From NCBI GenBank assembly GCA_019683665.1, contig JADGIB010000012.1, forward strand, positions 1 to 25,477: a stretch of DNA of 25,477 nt, written 5' to 3'. Source of the DNA: Solirubrobacteraceae bacterium (lineage in GTDB: Bacteria > Actinomycetota > Thermoleophilia > Solirubrobacterales > Solirubrobacteraceae). The notes beneath the pieces were generated by a model. The model made no database searches. It saw only the letters and a list, made by a program, of their open reading frames with translations, and was not told where the DNA came from. Both the position numbers and the translations under genes were made by a program. Below, piece after piece: positions 5,686 to 12,924 of this stretch; positions within the stretch are counted from its first letter, which is position 1, and each line of letters begins with the position of its first letter.

Positions 5686-7344
5686 ATGAGCAGCCACCAG
5701 TACATCTTCACGATGCACCGTCTGACGAAGGAGTTCCCTCCGGACAAGACGGTGGTCAAGGACGTCACGCTGGCGTTCCTGCCCGGCGCCAAGATCGGCG
5801 TCCTCGGCCTCAACGGCACGGGCAAGTCGTCGCTGCTGAAGATCATGGCCGGCCGCGACACCGAGTACCGCGGCGACGCCCAGCTCGCCCCGGGCGCCAC
5901 CGTGGGGCTGCTCGAGCAGGAGCCGCAGCTCGACCCGTCCAAGGACGTCAGGGGCAACGTCGAGGACGGCGTCGCCGAGACGAAGGCGCTGCTGGAGCGC
6001 TTCAACGAGCTGGCGGCCAACTACTCCGACGAGACCGCCGACGAGTTCGCGCGCCTGCAGGCCGAGATCGACGCGCGCAACGCCTGGGACCTCGACAACC
6101 AGCTCGAGCAGGCGATGGACGCGCTGCGCCTGCCGCCGGGCGACGCGGACGTCACGACGCTGTCGGGCGGCGAGCGCCGCCGCGTGGCGCTGTGCCGGCT
6201 GCTGCTGCAGCGCCCCGACCTCCTGCTCCTCGACGAGCCGACGAACCACCTCGACGCCGAGTCGGTCGCGTGGCTGGAGCGCCACCTGGCCGACTACCCG
6301 GGCACCGTCGTCGCCGTCACCCACGACCGCTACTTCCTCGACAACGTCGCCGGCTGGATCCTCGAGCTCGACCGCGGCCGCGCGCTGCCGTTCGAGGGCA
6401 ACTACTCGGCCTGGCTGGAGCAGAAGCACGCCCGCCTGGCCCAGGAGGAGAAGCAGGAGAAGGCGCGCCAGAAGACGATCGCCGCCGAGCTGGAGTGGGT
6501 GCGCCAGAACCCGAAGGGCCGCCAGAAGAAGGCGAAGGCGCGCCTGAAGAACTACGAGGCGCTGCTCGCCCAGGAGCGCAACGTCCAGCTCGACCAGGTC
6601 CAGATCCACATCCCGGCCGGGCCGCGGCTGGGCGACGTCGTCGTGCGCGCGGAGAACCTGCGCAAGGGCTTCGGCGACCGGCTGCTCATCGACGACCTGA
6701 GCTTCGACCTGCCGCGCGGCGGCATCGTCGGCGTCATCGGCCCCAACGGCGCGGGCAAGACGACGCTGTTCAGGATGATCACCGGCCAGGAGCAGCCCGA
6801 CGGCGGCCGGATCATCGTCGGCGACACCGTCCAGATGGCCTACGTCGACCAGACGCGCGACGCGCTGGACCCGGACAAGACCGTCTGGGAGGAGATCTCC
6901 GGCGGCGAGGACCAGATCCAGGTCGGCGACCGCAGGATGAACTCGCGGGCCTACTGCTCGTCGTTCAACTTCAAGGGCTCCTCCCAGCAGGCGAAGGTCG
7001 GCAACCTCTCCGGCGGCGAGCGCAACCGGGTCCACCTGGCCAAGCTCCTCAAGGAGGGCGGCAACCTGCTGCTCCTCGACGAGCCGACGAACGACCTCGA
7101 CGTCGACACGCTGCGCGCGCTCGAGGAGGCGCTGCTCGACTTCGCCGGCTGCGCGGTGATCATCTCCCACGACCGCTGGTTCCTCGACCGCGTCGCCACG
7201 CACGTGCTCGCGTTCGAGGGCGACTCGCAGGTCGTCTGGTTCGAGGGCAACTTCGAGGCCTACGAGGAGAACCGCCGCGCCCGGCTGGGCGCCGAGGCCG
7301 ACCGGCCGCACCGGATCACGTACAAGAAGCTCACCCGCGACTGA
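5686..7344 (+). CDS. ettA: Energy-dependent translational throttle protein EttA (ABC-F)
   Basis: At 552 residues the protein matches EttA closely. The N-terminus YIFTMHRLTKEFPPDKTVVKDVTLAFLPGAKIGVLG is diagnostic. Two ABC domains are present, each with a Walker A (GLNGTGKSS at 41-49; GPNGAGKTT in the second half), a signature (LSGGERRRVAL; LSGGERNRVHL) and a Walker B/D-loop (LLLLDEPTNHLD; LLLLDEPTNDLD). The basic inter-domain linker KGRQKKAKARLKNYEALLAQE is the P-site-tRNA interaction motif. There are no transmembrane segments. EttA is a cytoplasmic ribosome-binding ATPase that gates entry into elongation according to the ATP/ADP ratio. A hairpin follows at 7347-7365, before the convergent MerR gene. 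Confidence 0.96.
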   Translation: MSSHQYIFTMHRLTKEFPPDKTVVKDVTLAFLPGAKIGVLGLNGTGKSSLLKIMAGRDTEYRGDAQLAPGATVGLLEQEPQLDPSKDVRGNVEDGVAETKALLERFNELAANYSDETADEFARLQAEIDARNAWDLDNQLEQAMDALRLPPGDADVTTLSGGERRRVALCRLLLQRPDLLLLDEPTNHLDAESVAWLERHLADYPGTVVAVTHDRYFLDNVAGWILELDRGRALPFEGNYSAWLEQKHARLAQEEKQEKARQKTIAAELEWVRQNPKGRQKKAKARLKNYEALLAQERNVQLDQVQIHIPAGPRLGDVVVRAENLRKGFGDRLLIDDLSFDLPRGGIVGVIGPNGAGKTTLFRMITGQEQPDGGRIIVGDTVQMAYVDQTRDALDPDKTVWEEISGGEDQIQVGDRRMNSRAYCSSFNFKGSSQQAKVGNLSGGERNRVHLAKLLKEGGNLLLLDEPTNDLDVDTLRALEEALLDFAGCAVIISHDRWFLDRVATHVLAFEGDSQVVWFEGNFEAYEENRRARLGAEADRPHRITYKKLTRD

Positions 7345-7346
7345 TC

Positions 7347-7365
7347 CCCGCGGGGCCGCCGCGGG
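7347..7365. terminator. Hairpin between convergent ettA and merR-type genes
   Basis: Seven-base GC arms (7347-7353 and 7359-7365) around a 5-nt loop lie 2 nt after the ettA stop, in the 33-nt gap between convergent genes. It is suited to be a bidirectional terminator, without a U-tract. Confidence 0.45.
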
Positions 7366-7377
7366 CGCGCGCCGCGC

Positions 7378-7752
7378 CTACGCGCAGGCGGGCGCGCCGG
7401 CCGGCGGCGCGGCGGCGATGATCGCGTCGAGCAGGTCGCGGGCCCGCGCCAGCTCGGCGATCGCCGCGTCGATGCGGTCCCGCTCGGCGCGCAGGTCGTC
7501 GACGAGCTCCGCGCACGCGGGGGCGACGATCCCGCCCTCGTCGGGCGTGCACGGCAGCAGCTCGGCGATGACCGACGTCCCCAGCCCGGCGGCCAGCAGC
7601 GTCTGGATGCGCCGGACGGTCCGCTCGTCCTCCTCGCTGTAGTCGCGGTGGCCCGCGTCGGTGCGCGCCGGTCGCAGCAGGCCCTGCTGCTCGTAGTAGC
7701 GCAGCGCCCGCTCGCTGGCGCCGACCCGCGCCGACAGCTCCCCGATCCGCAC
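7378..7752 (-). CDS. MerR-family transcriptional regulator
   Basis: The 124-residue protein has an N-terminal MerR winged helix (MRIGELSARVGASERALRYYEQQGLL, then GHRDYSEEDERTVRRIQTLLAAGLG). A long dimerisation helix follows (about 82-115, DLRAERDRIDAAIAELARARDLL). Cysteines at 68, 80 and 123 exist, but no CueR/ZntR-type metal loop is recognisable, so the inducer is unknown. The start is GTG 7752, preceded 5 nt upstream by GGAGG, so unlike many neighbours this mRNA has a ribosome-binding site. It is divergent from the imine-reductase-like gene. A perfect 20-bp palindrome sits in the spacer of that gene's promoter, the classical MerR operator position. Control of the neighbour is a strong inference. 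Confidence 0.9.
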   Translation of the reverse strand: MRIGELSARVGASERALRYYEQQGLLRPARTDAGHRDYSEEDERTVRRIQTLLAAGLGTSVIAELLPCTPDEGGIVAPACAELVDDLRAERDRIDAAIAELARARDLLDAIIAAAPPAGAPACA

Positions 7753-7764
7753 GTCGCCCTCCCC

Positions 7765-7795
7765 TTGACCTTGACGTCGACGTCAAGGATACGGT
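7765..7795 (+). promoter_or_regulatory. MerR-type promoter with 19-bp spacer
   Basis: A TTGACC -35 (7765-7770) and a TACGGT -10 (7790-7795) are separated by 19 bp, the stretched spacing typical of MerR-activated promoters. The -10 ends 7 nt before the ATG at 7803, so the transcript should be leaderless. Confidence 0.72.
7769..7788. promoter_or_regulatory. Perfect 20-bp palindrome, MerR operator
   Basis: CCTTGACGTCGACGTCAAGG is an exact inverted repeat. It is centred almost in the middle of the 19-bp promoter spacer and adjacent to a MerR-family gene. This is the geometry by which MerR proteins untwist promoter DNA. Confidence 0.8.
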
Positions 7796-7802
7796 CGCGG
7801 CC

Positions 7803-8696
7803 ATGCCCGGTCCCCGCCCCGTCACCGTCCTCGGCCTCGGCCCGATGGGCGCGGCGCTCGCCCGCGCCTTCCTGGCCGCGGGCCACCCCACCACCGTCTG
7901 GAACCGGACCGCCTCGAAGGCCGCGCCGCTCGTCGCCCGCGGCGCCCGCGCGGCGGCCACCCCGGCCGAGGCGGCCGCCGCCGGCCCGCTGACCGTCGTG
8001 TGCGTCATCGACGACGCGGCCGCCCGCAGCGTCCTCGAGCCGGCGGCCGGCGCGCTCGCCGGCCGGACGGTCGTCAACCTCACCGCCGACACGCCGCAGC
8101 GCGCGCGGGCGACCGCCGCGTGGGCGGCCGAGCGCGGCATCGCCTACCTCGGCGGAGCGCTCATGACCCCGGTCGAGACGATCGGCGGGCCCGACGCGGC
8201 CATCCTCTACAGCGGGCCGCGCGAGGCCTTCGCCGAGCACGCGCCGACGCTCGCCGCGCTCGGCGGCACCGCCGACCACGTCGGCGCCGACCCGGGCCGC
8301 GCCGCCGCCTTCGAGGTCGCGCTCCTCGACCTGTTCTGGACGTCGATGAGCGGGCTCGTCCACGCGTTCGCGCTGGCCGACGCCGAGGGCGTCGCCGCCC
8401 GCGACCTGGCGCCCTGCGCGCAGGGCGTCGCCGCGCTCCTGGGCCCGATCGCCGACGAGTTCGCCGGCCACCTCGAGGCCGGCCGCCACGACGGCGACAC
8501 GAGCACGCTCGCGTCGGCGCTGGCCGGCATCGAGCACGTCGCCGAGGCGTCCGCGGCCCGCGGCCTCGACACCGGCGTCATCGACGCCGCGCGGCGGATG
8601 GCCCGCCGCGGCGTCGACGCGGGCGCCGGACGCGAGAGCTTCTCGAGCCTGACGCGCGAGCTGCTGGCGGCCGCGGGGCGGGCGGCGGCCGCCTAG
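7803..8696 (+). CDS. NAD(P)-binding imine-reductase / beta-hydroxyacid dehydrogenase-like protein
   Basis: The 297-residue enzyme has a Rossmann N-terminus (VTVLGLGPMGAALARAFLAAGH, GxGxxG at about 10-15) and NRTASKA for NADP-type ribose-phosphate contact. It continues with NLTADTPQRARATAAWAAERGIAYLGGALMTPVETIGGPDAAILYSGPREAF. This last block is characteristic of bacterial imine reductases rather than of 3-hydroxyisobutyrate dehydrogenases. The C-terminal helical half (VALLDLFWTSMSGLVHAFAL) would dimerise by helix swapping. The physiological substrate of such enzymes is usually unknown. It is expressed divergently from a MerR regulator through a 19-bp-spacer promoter. It ends in CTAG shared with the convergent small membrane gene. 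The IRED assignment is good; a hydroxyacid dehydrogenase role is not excluded. Confidence 0.8.
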   Translation: MPGPRPVTVLGLGPMGAALARAFLAAGHPTTVWNRTASKAAPLVARGARAAATPAEAAAAGPLTVVCVIDDAAARSVLEPAAGALAGRTVVNLTADTPQRARATAAWAAERGIAYLGGALMTPVETIGGPDAAILYSGPREAFAEHAPTLAALGGTADHVGADPGRAAAFEVALLDLFWTSMSGLVHAFALADAEGVAARDLAPCAQGVAALLGPIADEFAGHLEAGRHDGDTSTLASALAGIEHVAEASAARGLDTGVIDAARRMARRGVDAGAGRESFSSLTRELLAAAGRAAAA

Positions 8697-8911
8697 CGGC
8701 CCCGCACGGCGCTGCGGAAGACGAGGACGCAGACGACCGTGACGATCGCGGCGAGGATCGGGATCGTCCAGGTGAGGGACGTCAGCAGCGCGAGGACGGC
8801 GGTCACCGCCGTGACGATCGCGGCGCCGCCGCCGACCATCGTGGCCAGGTAGGCGCGCTGCTCGCGCTTGCGGCGCGGGGTGTACGAGGGGCGTCGGGCG
8901 GGTGAGCTCAT
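8693..8911 (-). CDS. Small two-TM membrane protein, unknown
   Basis: The 72-residue protein has a basic cytoplasmic-looking N-terminus (PARRPSYTPRRKREQRA) and two hydrophobic segments, about residues 22-43 and 46-65, ending with FRSAVRGR. It resembles the many small actinobacterial integral membrane proteins of unknown role, and I do not recognise a family. The ATG at 8911 is the natural start. Its stop shares the palindrome CTAG with the stop of the convergent upstream gene (4-nt overlap at 8693-8696). It is divergent from the DsbA-like gene, 62 nt away. The coding call rests on its TM pattern and tight packing. Confidence 0.65.
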   Translation of the reverse strand: MSSPARRPSYTPRRKREQRAYLATMVGGGAAIVTAVTAVLALLTSLTWTIPILAAIVTVVCVLVFRSAVRGR

Positions 8912-8957
8912 GATCGGCCCAGGATGCCAGGCGGGCGTGGCGGCGAGGCGTCCGGGG

Positions 8958-8963
8958 TAGCGT
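8958..8963 (+). promoter_or_regulatory. -10-like TAGCGT for the DsbA-like gene
   Basis: TAGCGT ends 10 nt before the ATG at 8974, with no Shine-Dalgarno between. Confidence 0.42.
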
Positions 8964-8973
8964 TCGGCGCCTC

Positions 8974-9825
8974 ATGTCGATCGAGATCACCGAGTACACG
9001 GACCCCGCCTGCCCGTTCGCCTTCTCGGCGGAGCCGCACCGCTGGCGGATCCGCTGGCTGTACGCCGACCACGACATCGCCTGGCACCTGCGGATGGTCG
9101 TGCTCGCGCGCAGCCCCCAGGAGTACCTGGACAAGGGCTTCACGCCGGACAGGCAGTCGGCGGCGCTCGCGCAGCTGGCGGCCGAGCACGGGATGCCGAT
9201 CGACGCCCGGGAGCGCCCGCGGATGGCGGCGACGCTCCCGGCCTGCGCCGCGGTCGTCGCCACGCGGCTGCACGCGCCCGAGCGCGAGGCGGCGATCCTC
9301 CGCGCGCTGCGCCTGCGCCACCTCGGCCGCGCCCAGCTGCTCGACGAGGACGAGACGATCGCCGACGCCGCCCGCGACGCCGGCCTGGACCCGGAGGCGC
9401 TGTTCGGGTGGATGACCGAGCCGGCCGTCCGCGAGGCGCTCGAGGCCGACGCGAAGGCCGCCCGCACCCCGACGCCGGCCGCGCGCGTGCTCGACCACAA
9501 GCTCGCCGGCTGGGAGGGCGGGCGCCGCTACACCTGCCCGTCCTACGAGATCTCCCGCATCGGCGAGGCCGAGGTCGCCGCGACGATCCCGGGGTTCCAG
9601 CCGTTCGCCGTCTACGACGTCGTCCTCGCCAACCTCCTGCCCGGCGTCGAGCGCCGCCCGAGGCCCGAGTCGGTCGCGGCGCTGCTCGCGTGGGCCGGCG
9701 AGCCGCTGGCCACCGCCGAGGTCGCCGCCGTCTGCGAGCTGCCGGTCGAGGAGGCCGCGCAGCAGCTCGCCGGGGTCGCGCGCCGGATCCCGCTCGCCGG
9801 CGACGCGCTCTGGACGCTCGCCTAG
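8974..9825 (+). CDS. DsbA/FrnE-like thioredoxin-fold protein
   Basis: The 283-residue protein begins ITEYTDPACPFAFSAEP, the strand-loop-helix of DsbA/FrnE-type thioredoxin folds. The active-site motif reads CPFAF with a single cysteine (Cys13), so a CXXC disulfide is absent. The helical insertion (about 50-165) includes RAAILRALRLRHLGRAQLLDEDETIADAARDAGLDPEALFGWM, typical of the DsbA subfamily that also includes 2-hydroxychromene-2-carboxylate isomerases. The return to the fold is at PGFQPFAVYDVVLANLLPG. A C-terminal extension of about 60 residues (ALLAWAGEPLATAEVAAVCELPVEEAAQQL) looks like a small helical, perhaps winged-helix-like, domain. There is no signal peptide, so it is cytoplasmic. 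Thiol or isomerase activity is uncertain. Confidence 0.75.
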   Translation: MSIEITEYTDPACPFAFSAEPHRWRIRWLYADHDIAWHLRMVVLARSPQEYLDKGFTPDRQSAALAQLAAEHGMPIDARERPRMAATLPACAAVVATRLHAPEREAAILRALRLRHLGRAQLLDEDETIADAARDAGLDPEALFGWMTEPAVREALEADAKAARTPTPAARVLDHKLAGWEGGRRYTCPSYEISRIGEAEVAATIPGFQPFAVYDVVLANLLPGVERRPRPESVAALLAWAGEPLATAEVAAVCELPVEEAAQQLAGVARRIPLAGDALWTLA

Positions 9826-9830
9826 CCGGA

Positions 9831-9855
9831 CGCCCGCCGCGCGCGGCGGCGGGCG
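9831..9855. terminator. Bidirectional terminator hairpin between convergent genes
   Basis: Ten-base arms at 9831-9840 and 9846-9855 pair exactly around a 5-nt loop in the 47-nt gap between the DsbA-like gene (+) and the TetR gene (-). No U-tract is seen. Confidence 0.55.
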
Positions 9856-9874
9856 GCGGCGGGCGGCGGCGGTC
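9845..9874. repeat. Three tandem copies of a 10-nt GC-rich unit
   Basis: The decamer GGCGGCGGGC occurs twice perfectly and a third time with one change. It runs from the right arm of the terminator hairpin into the stop codon of the TetR gene. It is probably a replication-slippage product. Confidence 0.6.
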
Positions 9875-10442
9875 AGCGGGCGCCGGCGACCGGCAGCCCG
9901 GACAGCAGCAGGTCGACGAGCCGCTCGAACGAGGCGTCCACGTCGACGGGCAGCCCGAACCCGCCGGCCGCCTCGAGCGCGGCGAACCCGTGCACGGCCG
10001 CGCGCAGCGCCCGCACGACGTGGACGGCCTCGTCGTCGCCGAGGTCGAGGCCGCGCAGCGCCGCGACGATGACGTCGACCGCCTCGGCCGCCGCGGCCGC
10101 CCACTCCTCGTCGCCGGCGGGCGCGGCGGCCACGCTCGCCGCGTAGCGGCCCGGATGGGCGCGCGCGTAGTCGCGGTGGGCGTGGGCGATGGCCCGCACC
10201 GCGTCCGCCCCGGCCCGCCCGACGGCGGCCTCGCGCAGGGCGGCGGCCAGCTCGCGCACGCCGCGCAGCGCGACCCCGCGGCGCAGGCCGTCGAGCCCCG
10301 CGACGTGGTTGTAGAGCGACGGCGTGCGCACCCCGAGCGCGGCGGCGACGCGCGCGAGCGTCACCGCCTCCAGGCCCTCGGCGTCGGCCAGCGCGCAGGC
10401 GGCGTCGACGACCTGGCCGGCGTCCAGGCCGCGGCGGGCCAT
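9873..10442 (-). CDS. TetR-family regulator with WHG-type C-terminal domain
   Basis: The 189-residue protein starts at ATG 10442, whose first base is also the last base of the upstream hydrolase stop (TGATG), so the two are translationally coupled. An N-terminal TetR helix-turn-helix (VVDAACALADAEGLEAVTLARVAAALGVRTPSLYNHVAGLDGLRRGVA, about residues 10-57) is followed by a ligand domain. That domain has the features of the WHG TetR C-terminus (HRDYARAHPGRYAASV, LRAAVHGFAALEAAGGFGL, DASFERLVDLLLSGL). Ligand is unknown. It likely represses its own operon, because two dyads, one over the start codon, lie at the promoter of the hydrolase gene. Start was chosen by the HTH position and the overlap. 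Confidence 0.9.
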   Translation of the reverse strand: MARRGLDAGQVVDAACALADAEGLEAVTLARVAAALGVRTPSLYNHVAGLDGLRRGVALRGVRELAAALREAAVGRAGADAVRAIAHAHRDYARAHPGRYAASVAAAPAGDEEWAAAAAEAVDVIVAALRGLDLGDDEAVHVVRALRAAVHGFAALEAAGGFGLPVDVDASFERLVDLLLSGLPVAGAR

Positions 10443-11122
10443 CAGCGCGCCCCCCGGGCGATCGCGGCGTCCATCGCGGCGAGCGGGTCGTCGACGACCC
10501 GCCCGTGCCCGGGCGCCAGCCGCGCCGGGCGCAGCGCCCGCAGCGCGCGGGCGGTCTCCAGCGCGGTCGGCCGGTGCCAGGTCGCCAGCCCGGGCAGCGG
10601 GAAGCGCGGGTTGGGCCGCGCCGTCGTCGCCACCCCGCCGAGCGTCGAGAACGCGTCGCCGCACAGCAGCGTGCGGTCGCGCGCGTCGAGGAGCGCGATC
10701 TGGCCGGGGGTGTGGCCGGGGGCGGCGACGACCTCGAGCGAGCCGACCCGGTCGCCGGGGACCAGGAGCCGGCCCGCGCGCGCCCGGGTCCCCGGGTAGG
10801 AGCCGCGCAGGCGGGCCTGCGGCTCGCCGGCGCGCAGCGTCCGGTCCCCGGCCAGCAGCGGCGCCTCGCGCTCGGAGACCGCCACCTCCACCTCGGGCAG
10901 GCGGCGGACGAGCGCGTCGAGCCCGCCGACGTGGTCGCCGTGCGCGTGGGTGAGCACGACCCGCACGATCGGGGCGCCGAGGCGCTCGGCCGCCGCGAGG
11001 ACCCGGCGGTCCATCCCGCGCATCCCCGTGTCGACGAGCGTCAGGCCGTCGTCCTCGGCGACGAGGTACGCGTTGACGGCGCCGATCTGGGTGACGCGCG
11101 TGAGCTTCTGGCTACTGGTCAT
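10442..11122 (-). CDS. Metallo-beta-lactamase-fold hydrolase
   Basis: The 226-residue protein has the MBL signature HAHGDH (His59, His61, Asp63, His64 in LTHAHGDHVGG). Further metal ligands lie in APGHTPGQ and LCGDAF, and a C-terminal PGHG motif is present. The architecture is that of the broad glyoxalase II-like group acting on esters, thioesters or lactones with two zinc (or similar) ions. The natural substrate is unassigned. There is no signal peptide. It is the first gene of a two-gene operon with a WHG-type TetR regulator, suggesting that it handles a small molecule sensed by that repressor. A TAGTCT hexamer 7 nt before the ATG implies a leaderless mRNA. Confidence 0.9.
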   Translation of the reverse strand: MTSSQKLTRVTQIGAVNAYLVAEDDGLTLVDTGMRGMDRRVLAAAERLGAPIVRVVLTHAHGDHVGGLDALVRRLPEVEVAVSEREAPLLAGDRTLRAGEPQARLRGSYPGTRARAGRLLVPGDRVGSLEVVAAPGHTPGQIALLDARDRTLLCGDAFSTLGGVATTARPNPRFPLPGLATWHRPTALETARALRALRPARLAPGHGRVVDDPLAAMDAAIARGAR

Positions 11123-11131
11123 AGCCAGAAG
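11105..11131. promoter_or_regulatory. TetR operator candidate: 10-bp arms, 7-nt spacer, over the start codon
   Basis: CTTCTGGCTA (11105-11114) and TAGCCAGAAG (11122-11131) are exact reverse complements around 7 nt. The dyad covers the hydrolase ATG, the first codons and the presumed transcription start. A TetR protein bound here would block initiation of both genes of the operon. Confidence 0.75.
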
Positions 11132-11135
11132 ACTA
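11130..11135 (-). promoter_or_regulatory. -10-like TAGTCT for the hydrolase-TetR operon
   Basis: On the minus strand TAGTCT ends 7 nt before the ATG at 11122. It lies between and partly within two dyads, in a locally AT-rich patch that stands out from the surrounding sequence. Confidence 0.55.
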
Positions 11136-11145
11136 ACAGCATTAG
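11133..11145. promoter_or_regulatory. Second small dyad CTAA-N5-TTAG
   Basis: A 13-bp partly symmetric site (CTAACAGCATTAG) lies immediately upstream of the main dyad and covers the -10 region. Such CTAA...TTAG sites are common in TetR operators. It may be a second binding site. Confidence 0.45.
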
Positions 11146-11170
11146 CTATCGGAGGCGGAGCGCGAACGCG

Positions 11171-12196
<1,026 letters not shown>

Positions 12197-12202
12197 CCCC
12201 CG

Positions 12203-12208
12203 ACCGTA
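12203..12208 (-). promoter_or_regulatory. -10-like TACGGT for the phosphofructokinase gene
   Basis: On the minus strand TACGGT ends 6 nt before the ATG at 12196, inside the 19-nt gap after the HAD gene. It suggests an independent leaderless start within an apparent operon. Confidence 0.5.
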
Positions 12209-12215
12209 CCCGGCT

Positions 12216-12911
12216 TCAGCCGAGCCGGCGCTCCAATTCGACGCGAAGCCCATCCGCGTCGGCCACGACCGCGTCGGCGCCGGCGATGTCGGCCGCCGGG
12301 TGCGGCCCGGTGGCGACCGCGAGCACCTGGAGCCCGTCGGCGCGGGCGCAGGCGATGTCGAGCGGGGTGTCGCCGATGACGAGCGTCCGCTCCCGCGGGT
12401 GGGCGCGCTCACGGGTGCCGGCCCGGCGGCGGGCGATCGGCGGCAGGTCGGTGCGGTCGACGCTGTCGGAGCCGAAGCCGCCCTGGCCGGACGGGAAGAA
12501 GCGCCCCAGCCCGGCCGCCTGCAGCTTCAGCCGCGCGATGGCCTCGAGGTTGCCGGTCACGAGCGACAGGAGCACGTCGTCGCGCGCGGCCAGCGCCTCG
12601 AGCAGCTCGCGGACGCCGGGCAGGACGGTCGCGCTGAGGTCGTCGGGCACGAGGCGCGCGTAGGCCTCGATCGCGGCGGCGCGCAGGTCGTCGAAGCCCT
12701 CCTCGATGCGCGCCGCCGAGACGCCGAGCGCCAGCAGCGTCTCGCGCGCGATCTCCAGGTCGGTGCGCCCGGCCGCCGGCACCGTCGTCGACGACGTGTC
12801 GAGGCCGTAGACGGCGTGCATCGCCTCGTGCAGCGCGGCGGCGTGCTCGGCCGTGGCCCGGTGCAGCAGCGTCCCGTCGATGTCGAACAGGAGCAGCAGG
12901 CGGTCGGCCAC
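12216..12911 (-). CDS. HAD-superfamily phosphatase (phosphoglycolate-phosphatase-like)
   Basis: The 231-residue protein has HAD motif I FDIDGTLL (nucleophile Asp10, Asp12), motif II LSLVTGN (Thr119) and motif IV VIGDTPLDI (Asp171, Asp175). A helical cap (about 20-85) gives the type I HAD architecture of PGP/Gph enzymes. A clear lysine in the usual motif III position is not obvious: between residues 130 and 170 there are arginines but no lysine. Arg may substitute, or Lys129 may serve. Start is GTG 12911, preceded 7 nt upstream by a perfect AGGAGG (12919-12924). That site overlaps the stop codon of the M42 peptidase gene, so the two are one operon with re-initiation. Substrate is not assignable from sequence. 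Confidence 0.87.
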   Translation of the reverse strand: MADRLLLLFDIDGTLLHRATAEHAAALHEAMHAVYGLDTSSTTVPAAGRTDLEIARETLLALGVSAARIEEGFDDLRAAAIEAYARLVPDDLSATVLPGVRELLEALAARDDVLLSLVTGNLEAIARLKLQAAGLGRFFPSGQGGFGSDSVDRTDLPPIARRRAGTRERAHPRERTLVIGDTPLDIACARADGLQVLAVATGPHPAADIAGADAVVADADGLRVELERRLG

Positions 12912-12918
12912 GGCGGGC

Positions 12919-12924
12919 CCTCCT
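12919..12924 (-). promoter_or_regulatory. Shine-Dalgarno AGGAGG overlapping a stop codon
   Basis: The upstream stop TAG runs into the ribosome-binding site (TAGGAGG) with 7 nt to the GTG start at 12911. It decides the start and shows that internal operon genes here use Shine-Dalgarno sites while promoter-proximal genes usually do not. Confidence 0.85.

Noticed and set aside
7803..8696. 3-hydroxyisobutyrate dehydrogenase (mmsB) in a valine pathway
   Set aside because: The Rossmann part fits, but the NLTADTP and ILYSGPREAF blocks match imine reductases, and no valine-degradation neighbours are present.
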